The notes under the pieces: model-generated
What the model was told of the DNA's origin: nothing
What the model saw: only the letters and a program-made list of their open reading frames with translations
Database searches by the model: none
Shown here: positions 27,782-35,893 of the stretch, one piece after another
Numbering within the stretch: position 1 is the first letter of the stretch
Layout: each line of letters begins with the position of its first letter
Assembly: GCF_000686805.1 (NCBI RefSeq)
Contig: NZ_JMLP01000011.1
Span: 186,001-250,000 of the forward strand
Direction: 5' to 3'
Source: Bacillus sp. UNC41MFS5
Lineage (GTDB): Bacteria; Bacillota; Bacilli; Bacillales_B; DSM-18226
DNA: 64,000 nt
Position numbers and translations under genes: made by a program

Positions 27782-28747
27782 TTATTCTTGATAATGGACC
27801 CAACGTTTAGATGTAAGAAATACGATTGCAGTTAATGCCATAATAATCACAAATAAAATCCAAGCTATTGCAGAGGCATAACCCATTTTAAAGAATTTAA
27901 AACCATTGTCGTATAAATACATAACGTAAAAAGTTAAAGAATTTGCAGGTGTCCCCTGTCCTTGTGTTAACGTATATGGTAAAGTGAATTGCTGGAAAGC
28001 ACCGATAATCCCCATTACAAGATTAAAAAAGATAACTGGTGTTAATAGAGGAAGAGTAATATGAATGGTTTTTTGAAACCAATTTGCTCCATCCACTTCT
28101 GCAGCGTCATAATAGTCTTCAGAGATATCACCAAGACCTGCCAGATAAATAACGACAGCCTGACCGATTCCCCATAATGACATCATAATGAGAGATGGTT
28201 TGGACCATGTTTCACTTCCGAGCCACGCTGGTCCATCAATTCCAATTGTATTTAGAAAGCCGTTTACAAGACCGAACCCAGGATTTAGCAGCCACATCCA
28301 CAAAACGGCAAGTGCCACATGTGGAACAAGTGTTGGTAAGAAAAAAATCGTCCTATAAACTGCCATACCTTTCACTTTCATGTTTAACATCATTGCAAGT
28401 GCAACACCAAAGATGATACTTAAAGGTACATAGTAGACTGCAAAGTAAACCGTGTTATACACAGATTTCCAAAATAAAGTATCGTTCATTAATTCCGCAT
28501 AATTTTTTAATCCGATAAATTCTCCTGGCTGAAGAATACTGTATGTTGTAAAGCTAAAATAAATGGAGGAGAACAATGGGATTGCATAAAAAACGATTAA
28601 TCCGATAATCCATGGAGATGCAAATAATAGTCCGTATTTGTATTTCCCCCAATTAGATACTTTCTTTTTGGGGACAATATTTAATTGATTGTCAGTCGGT
28701 GTTTTTTGAGACTTGATTCGTTCAACCAGTTGCGTATTACCTTTCAC
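27782..28747 (-). CDS. CUT1 carbohydrate ABC importer permease (MalF/UgpA-like)
   Basis: A 321-residue membrane permease, with a charged ~30-residue N-terminal tail and then YGLLFASPWIIGLIVFYAIP. The EAA loop is YYDAAEVDGANWFQKTIHI. It lies between the binding protein and MalG-type permease genes. A hairpin (28800-28828) just upstream probably lowers its expression relative to the binding protein. Confidence 0.87.
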   Translation of the reverse strand: MKGNTQLVERIKSQKTPTDNQLNIVPKKKVSNWGKYKYGLLFASPWIIGLIVFYAIPLFSSIYFSFTTYSILQPGEFIGLKNYAELMNDTLFWKSVYNTVYFAVYYVPLSIIFGVALAMMLNMKVKGMAVYRTIFFLPTLVPHVALAVLWMWLLNPGFGLVNGFLNTIGIDGPAWLGSETWSKPSLIMMSLWGIGQAVVIYLAGLGDISEDYYDAAEVDGANWFQKTIHITLPLLTPVIFFNLVMGIIGAFQQFTLPYTLTQGQGTPANSLTFYVMYLYDNGFKFFKMGYASAIAWILFVIIMALTAIVFLTSKRWVHYQE

Positions 28748-28799
28748 TTTAATCCTCCCCTTCCTTATTATTTAAGAGCAAGCGCCTTGATAAAAATAG

Positions 28800-28828
28800 A
28801 GGGAGGAGGAAAACAAAACCTCCTCCCT
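28800..28828 (-). terminator. Intra-operon hairpin after the binding-protein gene
   Basis: A 10-bp perfect stem (AGGGAGGAGG / CCTCCTCCCT) with a nine-base loop, seven bases after the binding-protein stop. It has a mixed A/T tail. It is the same layout as the hairpin at 11639-11676 in the first importer. Confidence 0.7.
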
Positions 28829-28834
28829 TATTTG

Positions 28835-30136
28835 TCATTTTTTTAGCTCTTTATTCACTTTGTCAGTGACCTTATCTAGCAATTCCTCCGGTGTTCCATT
28901 TCCTCGTGTCGCATTTTCAACAGCACTTGCTAGTTCGTTCCAATACAATGACCCTTGTGTCATAACTGGTCTATGATGAGAAACAGGTAAAATATCGACA
29001 AATTCCTTTAAGATCGGATCATTTTTATATCCTAGTTCTTCATTTACAGAATCGATTACTGAGAAGTCTCGAGCAATTCCACTAAAGATTTTTTGCCCTT
29101 CTGCACCACTAAAGAACTCCATAAATTTCCATGCAGCTTCTTTATTTTTCGCACCCTTAGGCATAACAGTAGACCAACCACCTGACCATGTTGTATGATT
29201 CTCTCCAGTAGGAGTTGGCATTGGGAAAACACCATAATTCAAATCAGGTTTGAATTTTTTAATGGCAGAAACTTCCCATGGTCCACTTACTTTCATACTT
29301 AACTGTCCAGTTAAGAAAGGATCCATTGCACCTTCACCTTGAGAATCAGTGAAACCAGCGATGTCCTCGACATTATACTTCTTTGCGAAATCTGCCATCC
29401 ATTGTAGAGCCTCTATGTTCTTTGGATCATTTGCTGTCGCTGTTTTTGTTTCAGGATTATAGAAATCTCCTCCAAATGCCCAGCCCCAGCCGTAAAACCA
29501 GCCCTGACCGAACCATGGAATAAAGCCAATCCTCTTGAATTTTTTCCCATCTTTGATTGTTAATTTTTTAGATGCAGCTTCTAATTCTGCAATTGTTTTT
29601 GGTGGATTTTCTGGATCCAAGCCTGCTTCTTTGAACTGGTCTATATTGAAGTAAACAAGACGTGAATCAGTTGTTGTTGGCATTCCGTATAATTTTCCTT
29701 CGTAACTTGCTTCATCCCATGCAAACGGATAATATGTTTCTTTTTTAACTCCACTTCCTTCAGCTAAATCTGTCAAATCCTCCAATGAACCTTGTGCTGC
29801 CCAAGAGCCAATTTCAAATCGGTCAAAGTAAGCAACATCTGGTGGATTTCCTCCCGAAACCGCAGTTAGTAGTTTTTCATTTTTTCCTTCACCTTGATTT
29901 GCAGTATAAACAGCCTTTATTTTGATGTCGGGATTCTTTTTCTCAAAGGCCTTAATGACCGCATCAACCGCTTCCCCAGTAACATCTGTCATAGGATGCC
30001 AAAATGTAACGGTTGTTTGATCTCCATTTGCATTTTCTGAAGTACTCGATTTTGATGAGCATCCAGTGAGAAACATAGATAATGTTAAAACGAAAACAAA
30101 TACTAGTAATCCAATCCTTTTATTGTTTTGCTTCAT
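28835..30136 (-). CDS. Sugar ABC importer solute-binding lipoprotein
   Basis: A 433-residue lipoprotein with signal peptide IGLLVFVFVLTLSMFLTGC and lipobox LTGC, then a Ser-rich linker. The body matches type-1 extracellular sugar-binding proteins: VTFWHPMTDVTGEAV, VAYFDRFEIGSWA, MKVSGPWEVSAI and GGWSTVMPKGAKNKEAAWKF. First gene of the operon 30136-24880. A promoter with an overlapping palindrome and a cre box lie upstream. Confidence 0.88.
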   Translation of the reverse strand: MKQNNKRIGLLVFVFVLTLSMFLTGCSSKSSTSENANGDQTTVTFWHPMTDVTGEAVDAVIKAFEKKNPDIKIKAVYTANQGEGKNEKLLTAVSGGNPPDVAYFDRFEIGSWAAQGSLEDLTDLAEGSGVKKETYYPFAWDEASYEGKLYGMPTTTDSRLVYFNIDQFKEAGLDPENPPKTIAELEAASKKLTIKDGKKFKRIGFIPWFGQGWFYGWGWAFGGDFYNPETKTATANDPKNIEALQWMADFAKKYNVEDIAGFTDSQGEGAMDPFLTGQLSMKVSGPWEVSAIKKFKPDLNYGVFPMPTPTGENHTTWSGGWSTVMPKGAKNKEAAWKFMEFFSGAEGQKIFSGIARDFSVIDSVNEELGYKNDPILKEFVDILPVSHHRPVMTQGSLYWNELASAVENATRGNGTPEELLDKVTDKVNKELKK

Positions 30137-30225
30137 CTTAATCCCCCTATTTTTTTATAAGATGCTGTTTAATAAAAGACTCCTTTCCCTTAACTTTTAT
30201 GTAAATTCATCGATGCACCCAAAAA

Positions 30226-30239
30226 TAAAAGCGTTTTCA
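30226..30239 (-). promoter_or_regulatory. cre box upstream of the sugar-binding protein gene
   Basis: The minus strand reads TGAAAACGCTTTTA, 13 of 14 matches to the CcpA consensus. It lies between the predicted promoter (30324-30352) and the start codon, where CcpA would act as a roadblock. Confidence 0.65.
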
Positions 30240-30323
30240 TTTTTGAATAAAAAAATAAACATTAGAGCTAATATATCATTAAAAATAACATCTATAATTG
30301 GTATCTTTAAATGATATATCAAT

Positions 30324-30352
30324 AGATTACTAACATATATTATATATGTCAA
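30324..30352 (-). promoter_or_regulatory. Promoter with overlapping operator palindrome
   Basis: On the minus strand a consensus -35 TTGACA (30347-30352) is followed after 17 bases by TAATCT (30324-30329). The spacer is covered by ACATATATTATATATGT (30333-30349), a perfect palindrome around one central base. The neighbouring GntR-type regulator is the likely binder, as related AT-rich sites precede its own gene and the operon at 34889. The 30137-30387 gap holds this promoter and the cre box. Confidence 0.62.
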
Positions 30353-30387
30353 TATGTTTTTTGAATTTTCCGAATAAAAAAACATCC

Positions 30388-31554
30388 CTATACAGTGGGA
30401 TGTTTTACCGTATTCGAATTGATTTTGACTTTTGTCGATTTTCCCTCGACAAACGTGAAATCTATAATAGTTAGCTCTGGGATTTTCTCGCCTTTTAAGT
30501 GCATCAATAATAATTGAACAGCCTTGCTTCCCATATCTTGCTCATGTTGACGGATATGTGTAAAGGTGGGTTGATCAAAAGGATTCTCTGGATAATCAAA
30601 ACATGCAAGCGAATAATCTTCAGGAACTTTTTTACCTAAATCATTTATTACCTTATTTAATAAGAGGGCCAAAGTATATTCACAAACAATAAAGGCCGTA
30701 ATATCAGGATTTTCATGAATAAAACGCTTAATAGATTGGTAATCGGTATTCATAATATCGCATGATTTTTCACTATAGAAATTTGTGGGCAGGTTATATT
30801 TAAGACTTAATTGGAATTTCGGATTTAATTTGATTCCCTTTTTTGAATATGCTAGGTTAAACCCTTGAACTCGTTCTTCAATCGTTGATGTACCAATAGG
30901 AGGAGGTGATAAAAACGCGATATCCTTATGGCCTATAGAAAACAAATAATTAGTTAACATTTCACTTGCTGATCGATTATCTGTACAAACTGAGCTTGCT
31001 GGAATACCTTTTAAGTACCGATCTATTAAAACTAAAGGGAAATTTGTTAAAACTAATTTTAATAATTCAACATTGTAGTGTTCCCCATGTACAGGAAAAA
31101 TTATGAGACCATCTACTCCATAGTTTACTAGATTTTTTATTGCGTTCTCTTCTTCCTTGATCTGACTTCCTGTTCGTCTGATAATCAAGTGGCAATTATT
31201 TTGTAAACACTTTTCCTCAATTGTTTTGACGAGATTCAATCCAAAGGCATCATCAAAGTCAGGTATAATCAATCCGATCAATTTACTATCTGTGAAAATT
31301 GGCTTGGAGTCGTTAATGGACATTTCAATTTTCTCTGCTTGATGCTCCGCTATGAAAGAACCCTTTCCCCTTATCCGCTTAATAATTTTGTTTTGCGCAA
31401 GTAAGTCTAACGCCTTTTTTGACGTAATTCTACTTACATTGAATTCTTCAGCCAAGTCTTTTTCAGAAGGAACTCGATCGCCTTGTTTGAGAAGACCTTG
31501 ATGAATCTGATTAATGATAAAGTCATAAATTTTTTCGTATAATGGAGTATTCAT
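30388..31554 (-). CDS. GntR/LacI hybrid transcriptional regulator (AraR-like)
   Basis: A 388-residue repressor. The N-terminus is a GntR winged helix (MNTPLYEKIYDFIINQIHQG, then PSEKDLAEEFNVSRITSKKAL and the wing IRGKGSFIA). The remaining ~300 residues are a LacI-type sugar-binding domain (KLIGLIIPDFDDAFG, GVDGLIIFP, TNYLFSIGHKDIAFL). This is the AraR architecture. ATG 31552-31554 follows AAGGTG; the longer upstream frame is not supported. It lies between two transcription units of the region and likely controls both, releasing DNA on binding the sugar or its breakdown product. Confidence 0.85.
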   Translation of the reverse strand: MNTPLYEKIYDFIINQIHQGLLKQGDRVPSEKDLAEEFNVSRITSKKALDLLAQNKIIKRIRGKGSFIAEHQAEKIEMSINDSKPIFTDSKLIGLIIPDFDDAFGLNLVKTIEEKCLQNNCHLIIRRTGSQIKEEENAIKNLVNYGVDGLIIFPVHGEHYNVELLKLVLTNFPLVLIDRYLKGIPASSVCTDNRSASEMLTNYLFSIGHKDIAFLSPPPIGTSTIEERVQGFNLAYSKKGIKLNPKFQLSLKYNLPTNFYSEKSCDIMNTDYQSIKRFIHENPDITAFIVCEYTLALLLNKVINDLGKKVPEDYSLACFDYPENPFDQPTFTHIRQHEQDMGSKAVQLLLMHLKGEKIPELTIIDFTFVEGKSTKVKINSNTVKHPTV

Positions 31555-31580
31555 TGGATTTTTCACCTTTTTATTAGTTG

Positions 31581-31598
31581 TTATATATATTATATATA
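31581..31598. promoter_or_regulatory. AT-rich palindrome upstream of the GntR-type regulator
   Basis: TTATATATATTATATATA contains the same ATATATTATATA core as the operator at 30333-30349 and includes a TATAAT -10-like hexamer on the minus strand. Autoregulation is likely. Confidence 0.45.
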
Positions 31599-31670
31599 CT
31601 ATAACTTCTTTATTCATTTAACACAAGAAGTTATCCTTTTGTACTAGTCATAAAGAACTATCGATTAAAA

Positions 31671-31705
31671 AAGCTCGTGATTTCTTTATTTAGAAACACG
31701 AGCTT
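31671..31705 (-). terminator. Terminator after the isomerase gene
   Basis: A nine-base-pair stem AAGCTCGTG / CACGAGCTT extended inward by a mismatch and further pairs (TTTCT / AGAAA), about 100 bases after the stop of the gene at 31809. It separates the two units of the region. Confidence 0.6.
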
Positions 31706-31808
31706 ACAAACCGTAATTTTATTGGTACAAACTCATTAAATGGTTAGCCTCCATTTTTTCGAGTAGCAGCTTGGTCATGGATATTCTTGTCTTGGAGTAG
31801 ATATCATT

Positions 31809-32576
31809 TTACATTCCCCTCTTATTTATTATTTCATTTAGTTTATTTACATTAATAGCCAGACTTTCATATGGATCACGATCAAACTCTTCTTGCTCAA
31901 CTGTAAACCAATCAATATTAAATTCATTTCCTATTCTAATCAATGTTTCAAAATCTAATTGACCATTGCCAATTTCTGTCCCCATCTTATTACCATTTAC
32001 AATTTTTAAATCTTTCATATGCAATGACACAACACGGTCTTTATATTTTTCAATGATGACAAAAGGATCCTTGTTAGCAAAGGCTGCCCAATAGCAATCG
32101 AGTTCAACTTTTACGTGTTCTGGATTAGTATTTTCAAAAAGTATATCAAATCCTGTCTTTTCTCCAAATCTTTCAAACTCAAAATCATGGTTGTGATATC
32201 CAAATTGAAAACCAGATCTTTTGCACGTTTCACCAATATGGTTCAATGTTTCAGCTGCCATCTTATAATCATCTTCTGACGATCTCATTTCTATTGGAAG
32301 AGCCGGACATATAAGTAAGTTGTTATCAAGTGTGTGATGATAGTCAAACGTTTTTAATAATTCATCACCTAAGAGTTGATTGATTCCAACATGCGCACCA
32401 GCAGTTTTCAATCCATTTGCGTCCATTAACTGTTTCACTTCTTGAGCAGGTGTTTGAAAAAAACCTGCAAATTGAATGGCTCCATATCCAAGGTCAGCAA
32501 CTTTTTGGACCGTTCCCAAAAAGTCCTTTTCGGCATCTTTCCATACTGAAAACAATTGCAAGCCAATAATACTCAA
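31809..32576 (-). CDS. Sugar phosphate isomerase/epimerase TIM barrel
   Basis: A 255-residue protein similar in layout to 5966-6730: GLQLFSVWKDAE at the start, GYHNHDFEFERFG, VELDCYWAAFANKD, LHMKDLK, EIGNGQLDF and TVEQEEFDRDP. The His, Asp and Glu residues of these motifs are the expected metal ligands. It follows two Gfo/Idh genes in the 34889-31809 unit, which suggests a sequential oxidation and isomerisation or cleavage of a sugar. Confidence 0.77.
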   Translation of the reverse strand: MSIIGLQLFSVWKDAEKDFLGTVQKVADLGYGAIQFAGFFQTPAQEVKQLMDANGLKTAGAHVGINQLLGDELLKTFDYHHTLDNNLLICPALPIEMRSSEDDYKMAAETLNHIGETCKRSGFQFGYHNHDFEFERFGEKTGFDILFENTNPEHVKVELDCYWAAFANKDPFVIIEKYKDRVVSLHMKDLKIVNGNKMGTEIGNGQLDFETLIRIGNEFNIDWFTVEQEEFDRDPYESLAINVNKLNEIINKRGM

Positions 32577-32657
32577 TAGATATACCTCCTTAATCTCTTT
32601 GAATAAGAGCGGCCCTGTTTAACATCACCACTCAAACTTTATAGGGCTGATTTCGAA

Positions 32658-33674
32658 TTAAACCTCTACACTCTTTGTAGTTAATTCAGCTATTTCAATT
32701 CTTCGACCTTGTTCATTTGATAAACTAGCAGCTTGATTTATGATTGTTAAGTTAAGAAAATCGTTTTCACAAAGGGTTGGTTTAGCATTTTCAAGAATGT
32801 CAGATACCCATTGATTAAGCGGCATTGCTAGTGCTTCAGGTAATTGCTCAGGAGAATTCCAACCTTCACCTAATTGTTTGCTTTTCAAGCGAATATTTTG
32901 ATCCTCAATTAGCAAAGTCCCTTCTGTTCCATATAACTCAAGTTGAAAAGGAGAGCCATTCGATAGAAAACTAGTTTCAAGTGTCCCAATAACACCTGAT
33001 TCATATTCAACAATGACAACTGCATTATCATCTACGTCATATCCTAACGTTTTTTGTAATCTTGCTGTCACAGCCTTTGCAGATCCCGCTAAACGATTTG
33101 TTAAATAAATCGGGTGTGCTCCGAGGTCAATTAATGCACCGCCGCCACACTCTCCTTTATTAAAAAAGTGTTTCGGCAGCCATCCATTTGGATTTCCTTC
33201 AAAAGGCACAGCTCCATTATGTGCACATCGACAACGAATAGAAGAAAGTTTTCCAAGCAATCCTTTATCAAGTACATCTTGAGCATACAAATAATAATTC
33301 TCCGTTAATCGAGGTAAGGAGACCATTAACTTCACTTCGTTCTCCTTTATAGCAGTAAAAATTTCTTCACAATCCCAAACTGTAAACGCTAATACTTTTT
33401 CTGTGAAAATATGTTTTTTATGTTTAGCAGCAAGTGTAATAATTTCCTTATGAAGATTAGTAGGAGTATCTACAATTACAGCATCTATTTCGGGATCTTC
33501 TAACACCTTTACTAAATCTTTTTCAAAAGGGACTCCAAGTTCTTTGGCCCACTTATTTCCACGCTCAGCAATTTCATCCCAAACTACTTTAATTGTTATG
33601 TTTTCATTGTTCTTCGCTTGACGAGCATAATCATCCGCATGTACATGCCATTTACTTAACAAGGCGACGTTCAT
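32658..33674 (-). CDS. Divergent Gfo/Idh/MocA oxidoreductase
   Basis: A 338-residue protein of the Gfo/Idh/MocA fold with unusual key motifs. The N-terminus is MNVALLSKWHVHADDYARQA instead of the usual GxGxxG loop, and the catalytic EKP reads EKVLAFT, though the His motif DLGAHPIYL is kept. A WHVHA-type N-terminus occurs in a subset of the family. Cofactor binding may therefore differ. It lies between a second Gfo/Idh gene and the TIM barrel, so it probably acts on the same pathway intermediate. Confidence 0.75.
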   Translation of the reverse strand: MNVALLSKWHVHADDYARQAKNNENITIKVVWDEIAERGNKWAKELGVPFEKDLVKVLEDPEIDAVIVDTPTNLHKEIITLAAKHKKHIFTEKVLAFTVWDCEEIFTAIKENEVKLMVSLPRLTENYYLYAQDVLDKGLLGKLSSIRCRCAHNGAVPFEGNPNGWLPKHFFNKGECGGGALIDLGAHPIYLTNRLAGSAKAVTARLQKTLGYDVDDNAVVIVEYESGVIGTLETSFLSNGSPFQLELYGTEGTLLIEDQNIRLKSKQLGEGWNSPEQLPEALAMPLNQWVSDILENAKPTLCENDFLNLTIINQAASLSNEQGRRIEIAELTTKSVEV

Positions 33675-33803
33675 TAGAGAATAACCTCCTTATTCAAATT
33701 AGAATTCTTTCGCATGTGGTAAGGATATTAGGGGTCTCAATTCCATTTCAGAAAAATTGTACGTTTAGACAAATTTAGACACCAAATACAAAATAGTATT
33801 TTA

Positions 33804-34889
33804 TTATATTTTCGGAATTTCGATATCGACTTCACGACCTAATTCAGATGAGCGGAAAACACCGTCAATAATCGCTTGATTGATTAAAATTTGTTCTCCT
33901 GGAATCGGAGCAGGTTTTCCTTGTTTTATTGCAACGATAAAATCACGTACCTTTTCATAGAAAATATTAATTTGATGTGCTTTTACCGGAATGGTGCTGT
34001 CAGTGTGATGCCCGAGAACATCGTGGAACATTGTAATGGAACCGATACCTCCATCCCAGACCCCACTCCATGGCCCGCTTCCAGAAGGTGTTATTTTCAA
34101 GCCAGCGTCTGTTCCAAGAAAGATCGTTGGACCGAGTGAGTCCATATGCATCGCCCATGATATATTGAAGTTAAGGACTTTTCCACCTTCCAAACGAACT
34201 AAAGCTACGCCAAAGTCTTCCACATCAAACTTGTCTGCTTCTCCATGATATTTTGGATTTGTTCCAAAATATTTCGACGTGTATGCCGAAACAGTCAGTG
34301 GTTTCGGGTAACCAAGCGTGTTAAGCGCCAAATCAAGCGAGTAGCAGCCAATATCTGCCATTGCACCTGCCCCTGACAAGCTTTTGTTGATAAACGTACC
34401 GCCCGGCATCCCTCTTCTTCTTCCACCGCCGGTTTGAACATAATACACATCACCTAACTGACCTGATTGAACAATTTCCTTAACGGCTTGCATGTTTGGA
34501 TCATATCTCGGTTGAAAACCAACGGACAGGATTTTATCTGTTTTCTTGGCCGCTTGAACCATTTCAACCGCTTGTTCAAGTGTTACTGCCATTGGCTTCT
34601 CCACAAGGACGTGCTTATCTGCAAACAGTGAGTCAATACTTGTACGGTGATGTGCGACATTTGGTGTACATATGCTAACCCCGTCTATATCCAGTTCTAA
34701 AAGATGTAGGTGATTGTCAAATGCTTTTGCATTTTGTAAATTTAAGTTTTGAATGAATTGCTCCGCCTTACCGGGAATGACATCAGCAACCGCAACGATT
34801 TCCACCTCCGGCATTTGTAAATAAGCTCGTGCATGGGCAGCAGCAATTCCACCACTGCCGATAATTCCTACTTTAATCATTTCTAACAA
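33804..34889 (-). CDS. Gfo/Idh/MocA oxidoreductase
   Basis: About 361 residues. The Rossmann loop is GIIGSGGIAAAHA and the Lys motif VEKPMAVT. The third motif is DIGCYSLDLALN, where Tyr replaces the usual catalytic His. GGAGG lies eight bases upstream of a TTG at 34887-34889, which is taken as the start; ATG 34878-34880 gives a protein three residues shorter. It is the first gene of the unit with 32658 and 31809. Substrate unknown. Confidence 0.8.
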   Translation of the reverse strand: MLEMIKVGIIGSGGIAAAHARAYLQMPEVEIVAVADVIPGKAEQFIQNLNLQNAKAFDNHLHLLELDIDGVSICTPNVAHHRTSIDSLFADKHVLVEKPMAVTLEQAVEMVQAAKKTDKILSVGFQPRYDPNMQAVKEIVQSGQLGDVYYVQTGGGRRRGMPGGTFINKSLSGAGAMADIGCYSLDLALNTLGYPKPLTVSAYTSKYFGTNPKYHGEADKFDVEDFGVALVRLEGGKVLNFNISWAMHMDSLGPTIFLGTDAGLKITPSGSGPWSGVWDGGIGSITMFHDVLGHHTDSTIPVKAHQINIFYEKVRDFIVAIKQGKPAPIPGEQILINQAIIDGVFRSSELGREVDIEIPKI

Positions 34890-35017
34890 TGTTTTTGCCT
34901 CCATTTCTTTTATTTTAAGATGTTGTTTTATTTAACAGTTGCTAAAGCATCTTCCAAAGTATAAATCACGTTGTTATAACAACTTATGTACCCCTAATCA
35001 AAATAAGTAAAATAAAC

Positions 35018-35057
35018 ATATCATATATATAAATGATATATGCAATATATTATATTA
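35018..35057. promoter_or_regulatory. AT-rich inverted repeats upstream of the Gfo/Idh unit
   Basis: CATATCAT and ATGATATATG arms face each other around an AT spacer, followed by GCAATATATTATATTAC, which carries the core found at 30333-30349 and 31581-31598. It lies about 130 bases before the TTG start at 34889, a plausible operator for the GntR-type regulator. Nothing else is visible in 34905-35118. Confidence 0.42.
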
Positions 35058-35118
35058 CTCAATAACACGTGTCAATAAAATAACTGAATACTCAAAAAAT
35101 ACTACTTTGTAAATCAAA

Positions 35119-35688
35119 AAAATCGACGGTATTGATTTCAATTCGGTAACGATAACATCCCTTAGAAAACAAATGGGAGTCATGCTTCAAGACCCGTTTA
35201 TTTTTTCAGGCACGATTATGGATAATATTCGATATACCAGACTGGATGCTACTGATGAAGAAGTGATTGAGGCTGCTAAAGCAGTGAAGGCTCACCAGTT
35301 TATTAGGCGTTTGAAAGATGGATATAACACCGAGGTGAATGAAAGAGGCACAAGGCTTTCCACCGGACAGAGGCAGCTTATCTCTTTTGCAAGAGCACTA
35401 TTAGCAGATCCGAAAATATTAATCTTAGACGAGGCTACTTCATCGATTGATACGGAAACTGAGATAGCCTTGCAAAAGGGATTGGAGACATTACTTGTAG
35501 GAAGATCATCTTTTATTATCGCTCACCCAATTTCCACCATTCAAGGTGCAACCCGAATCTTATTTATCGATAAAGGTAGAATCTTAGAAGAGGGATCTCA
35601 TGAAGATTTAATTAGTCGGGAAAGATACTATTGGAAGCTATATAACACACAGCACGAGTCATATAAAGTGGGATCAGGACATAATTAG
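35119..35688 (+). pseudogene. Truncated ABC exporter, C-terminal part of nucleotide-binding domain
   Basis: An open frame in the + direction that matches only the last third of an ABC exporter of the MdlB/LmrA type. It begins at IDGIDFNSVTITSLRKQ, then MLQDPFIFSGTIMDNIRY (Q-loop), LSTGQRQL (signature), ILILDEATSSID (Walker B) and IIAHPISTI (H-loop, usually AHRLSTI). The membrane domain and Walker A are missing, with an in-frame stop just upstream at 35110-35112. It is followed by a strong terminator. A stranded 3' end of a lost gene. Confidence 0.82.
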
Positions 35689-35691
35689 GAT

Positions 35692-35733
35692 AAGGTTTAA
35701 GAGCATGCAGCTACCTGTATGCTCTTAAACCTT
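35692..35733 (+). terminator. Terminator after the truncated ABC gene
   Basis: A 19-bp stem (AAGGTTTAAGAGCATGCAG with one G-T pair) around a four-base loop, four bases after the stop codon. Confidence 0.85.
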
Positions 35734-35784
35734 AGAAAAAAACATTTGAAAATTATCTCTCAAAGTATCTTTAATTTTCCTCAC

Positions 35785-35892
35785 TCATGCTTGATGAGCA
35801 AGCATGAGTGAGCCAGTAATTCCCGCATTGTCACCTAAACCAAGACCGACAATATATTCAGTAAGATCCGGCAAAACGGGGTCGACCCTTAT
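35785..35892 (-). pseudogene. C-terminal fragment of a ROK-family sugar kinase
   Basis: In the minus direction the frame reads RVDPVLPDLTEYIVGLGLG, then DNAGITGSLMLAHQA and TGA. The LGDNAGITGSLMLA segment is the conserved C-terminus of ROK glucokinase/fructokinase proteins. It overlaps the end of the S9 peptidase gene and has no N-terminal part. The coding end also forms a perfect 14-bp hairpin (35780-35812). Confidence 0.68.
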
Positions 35893-35893
35893 A

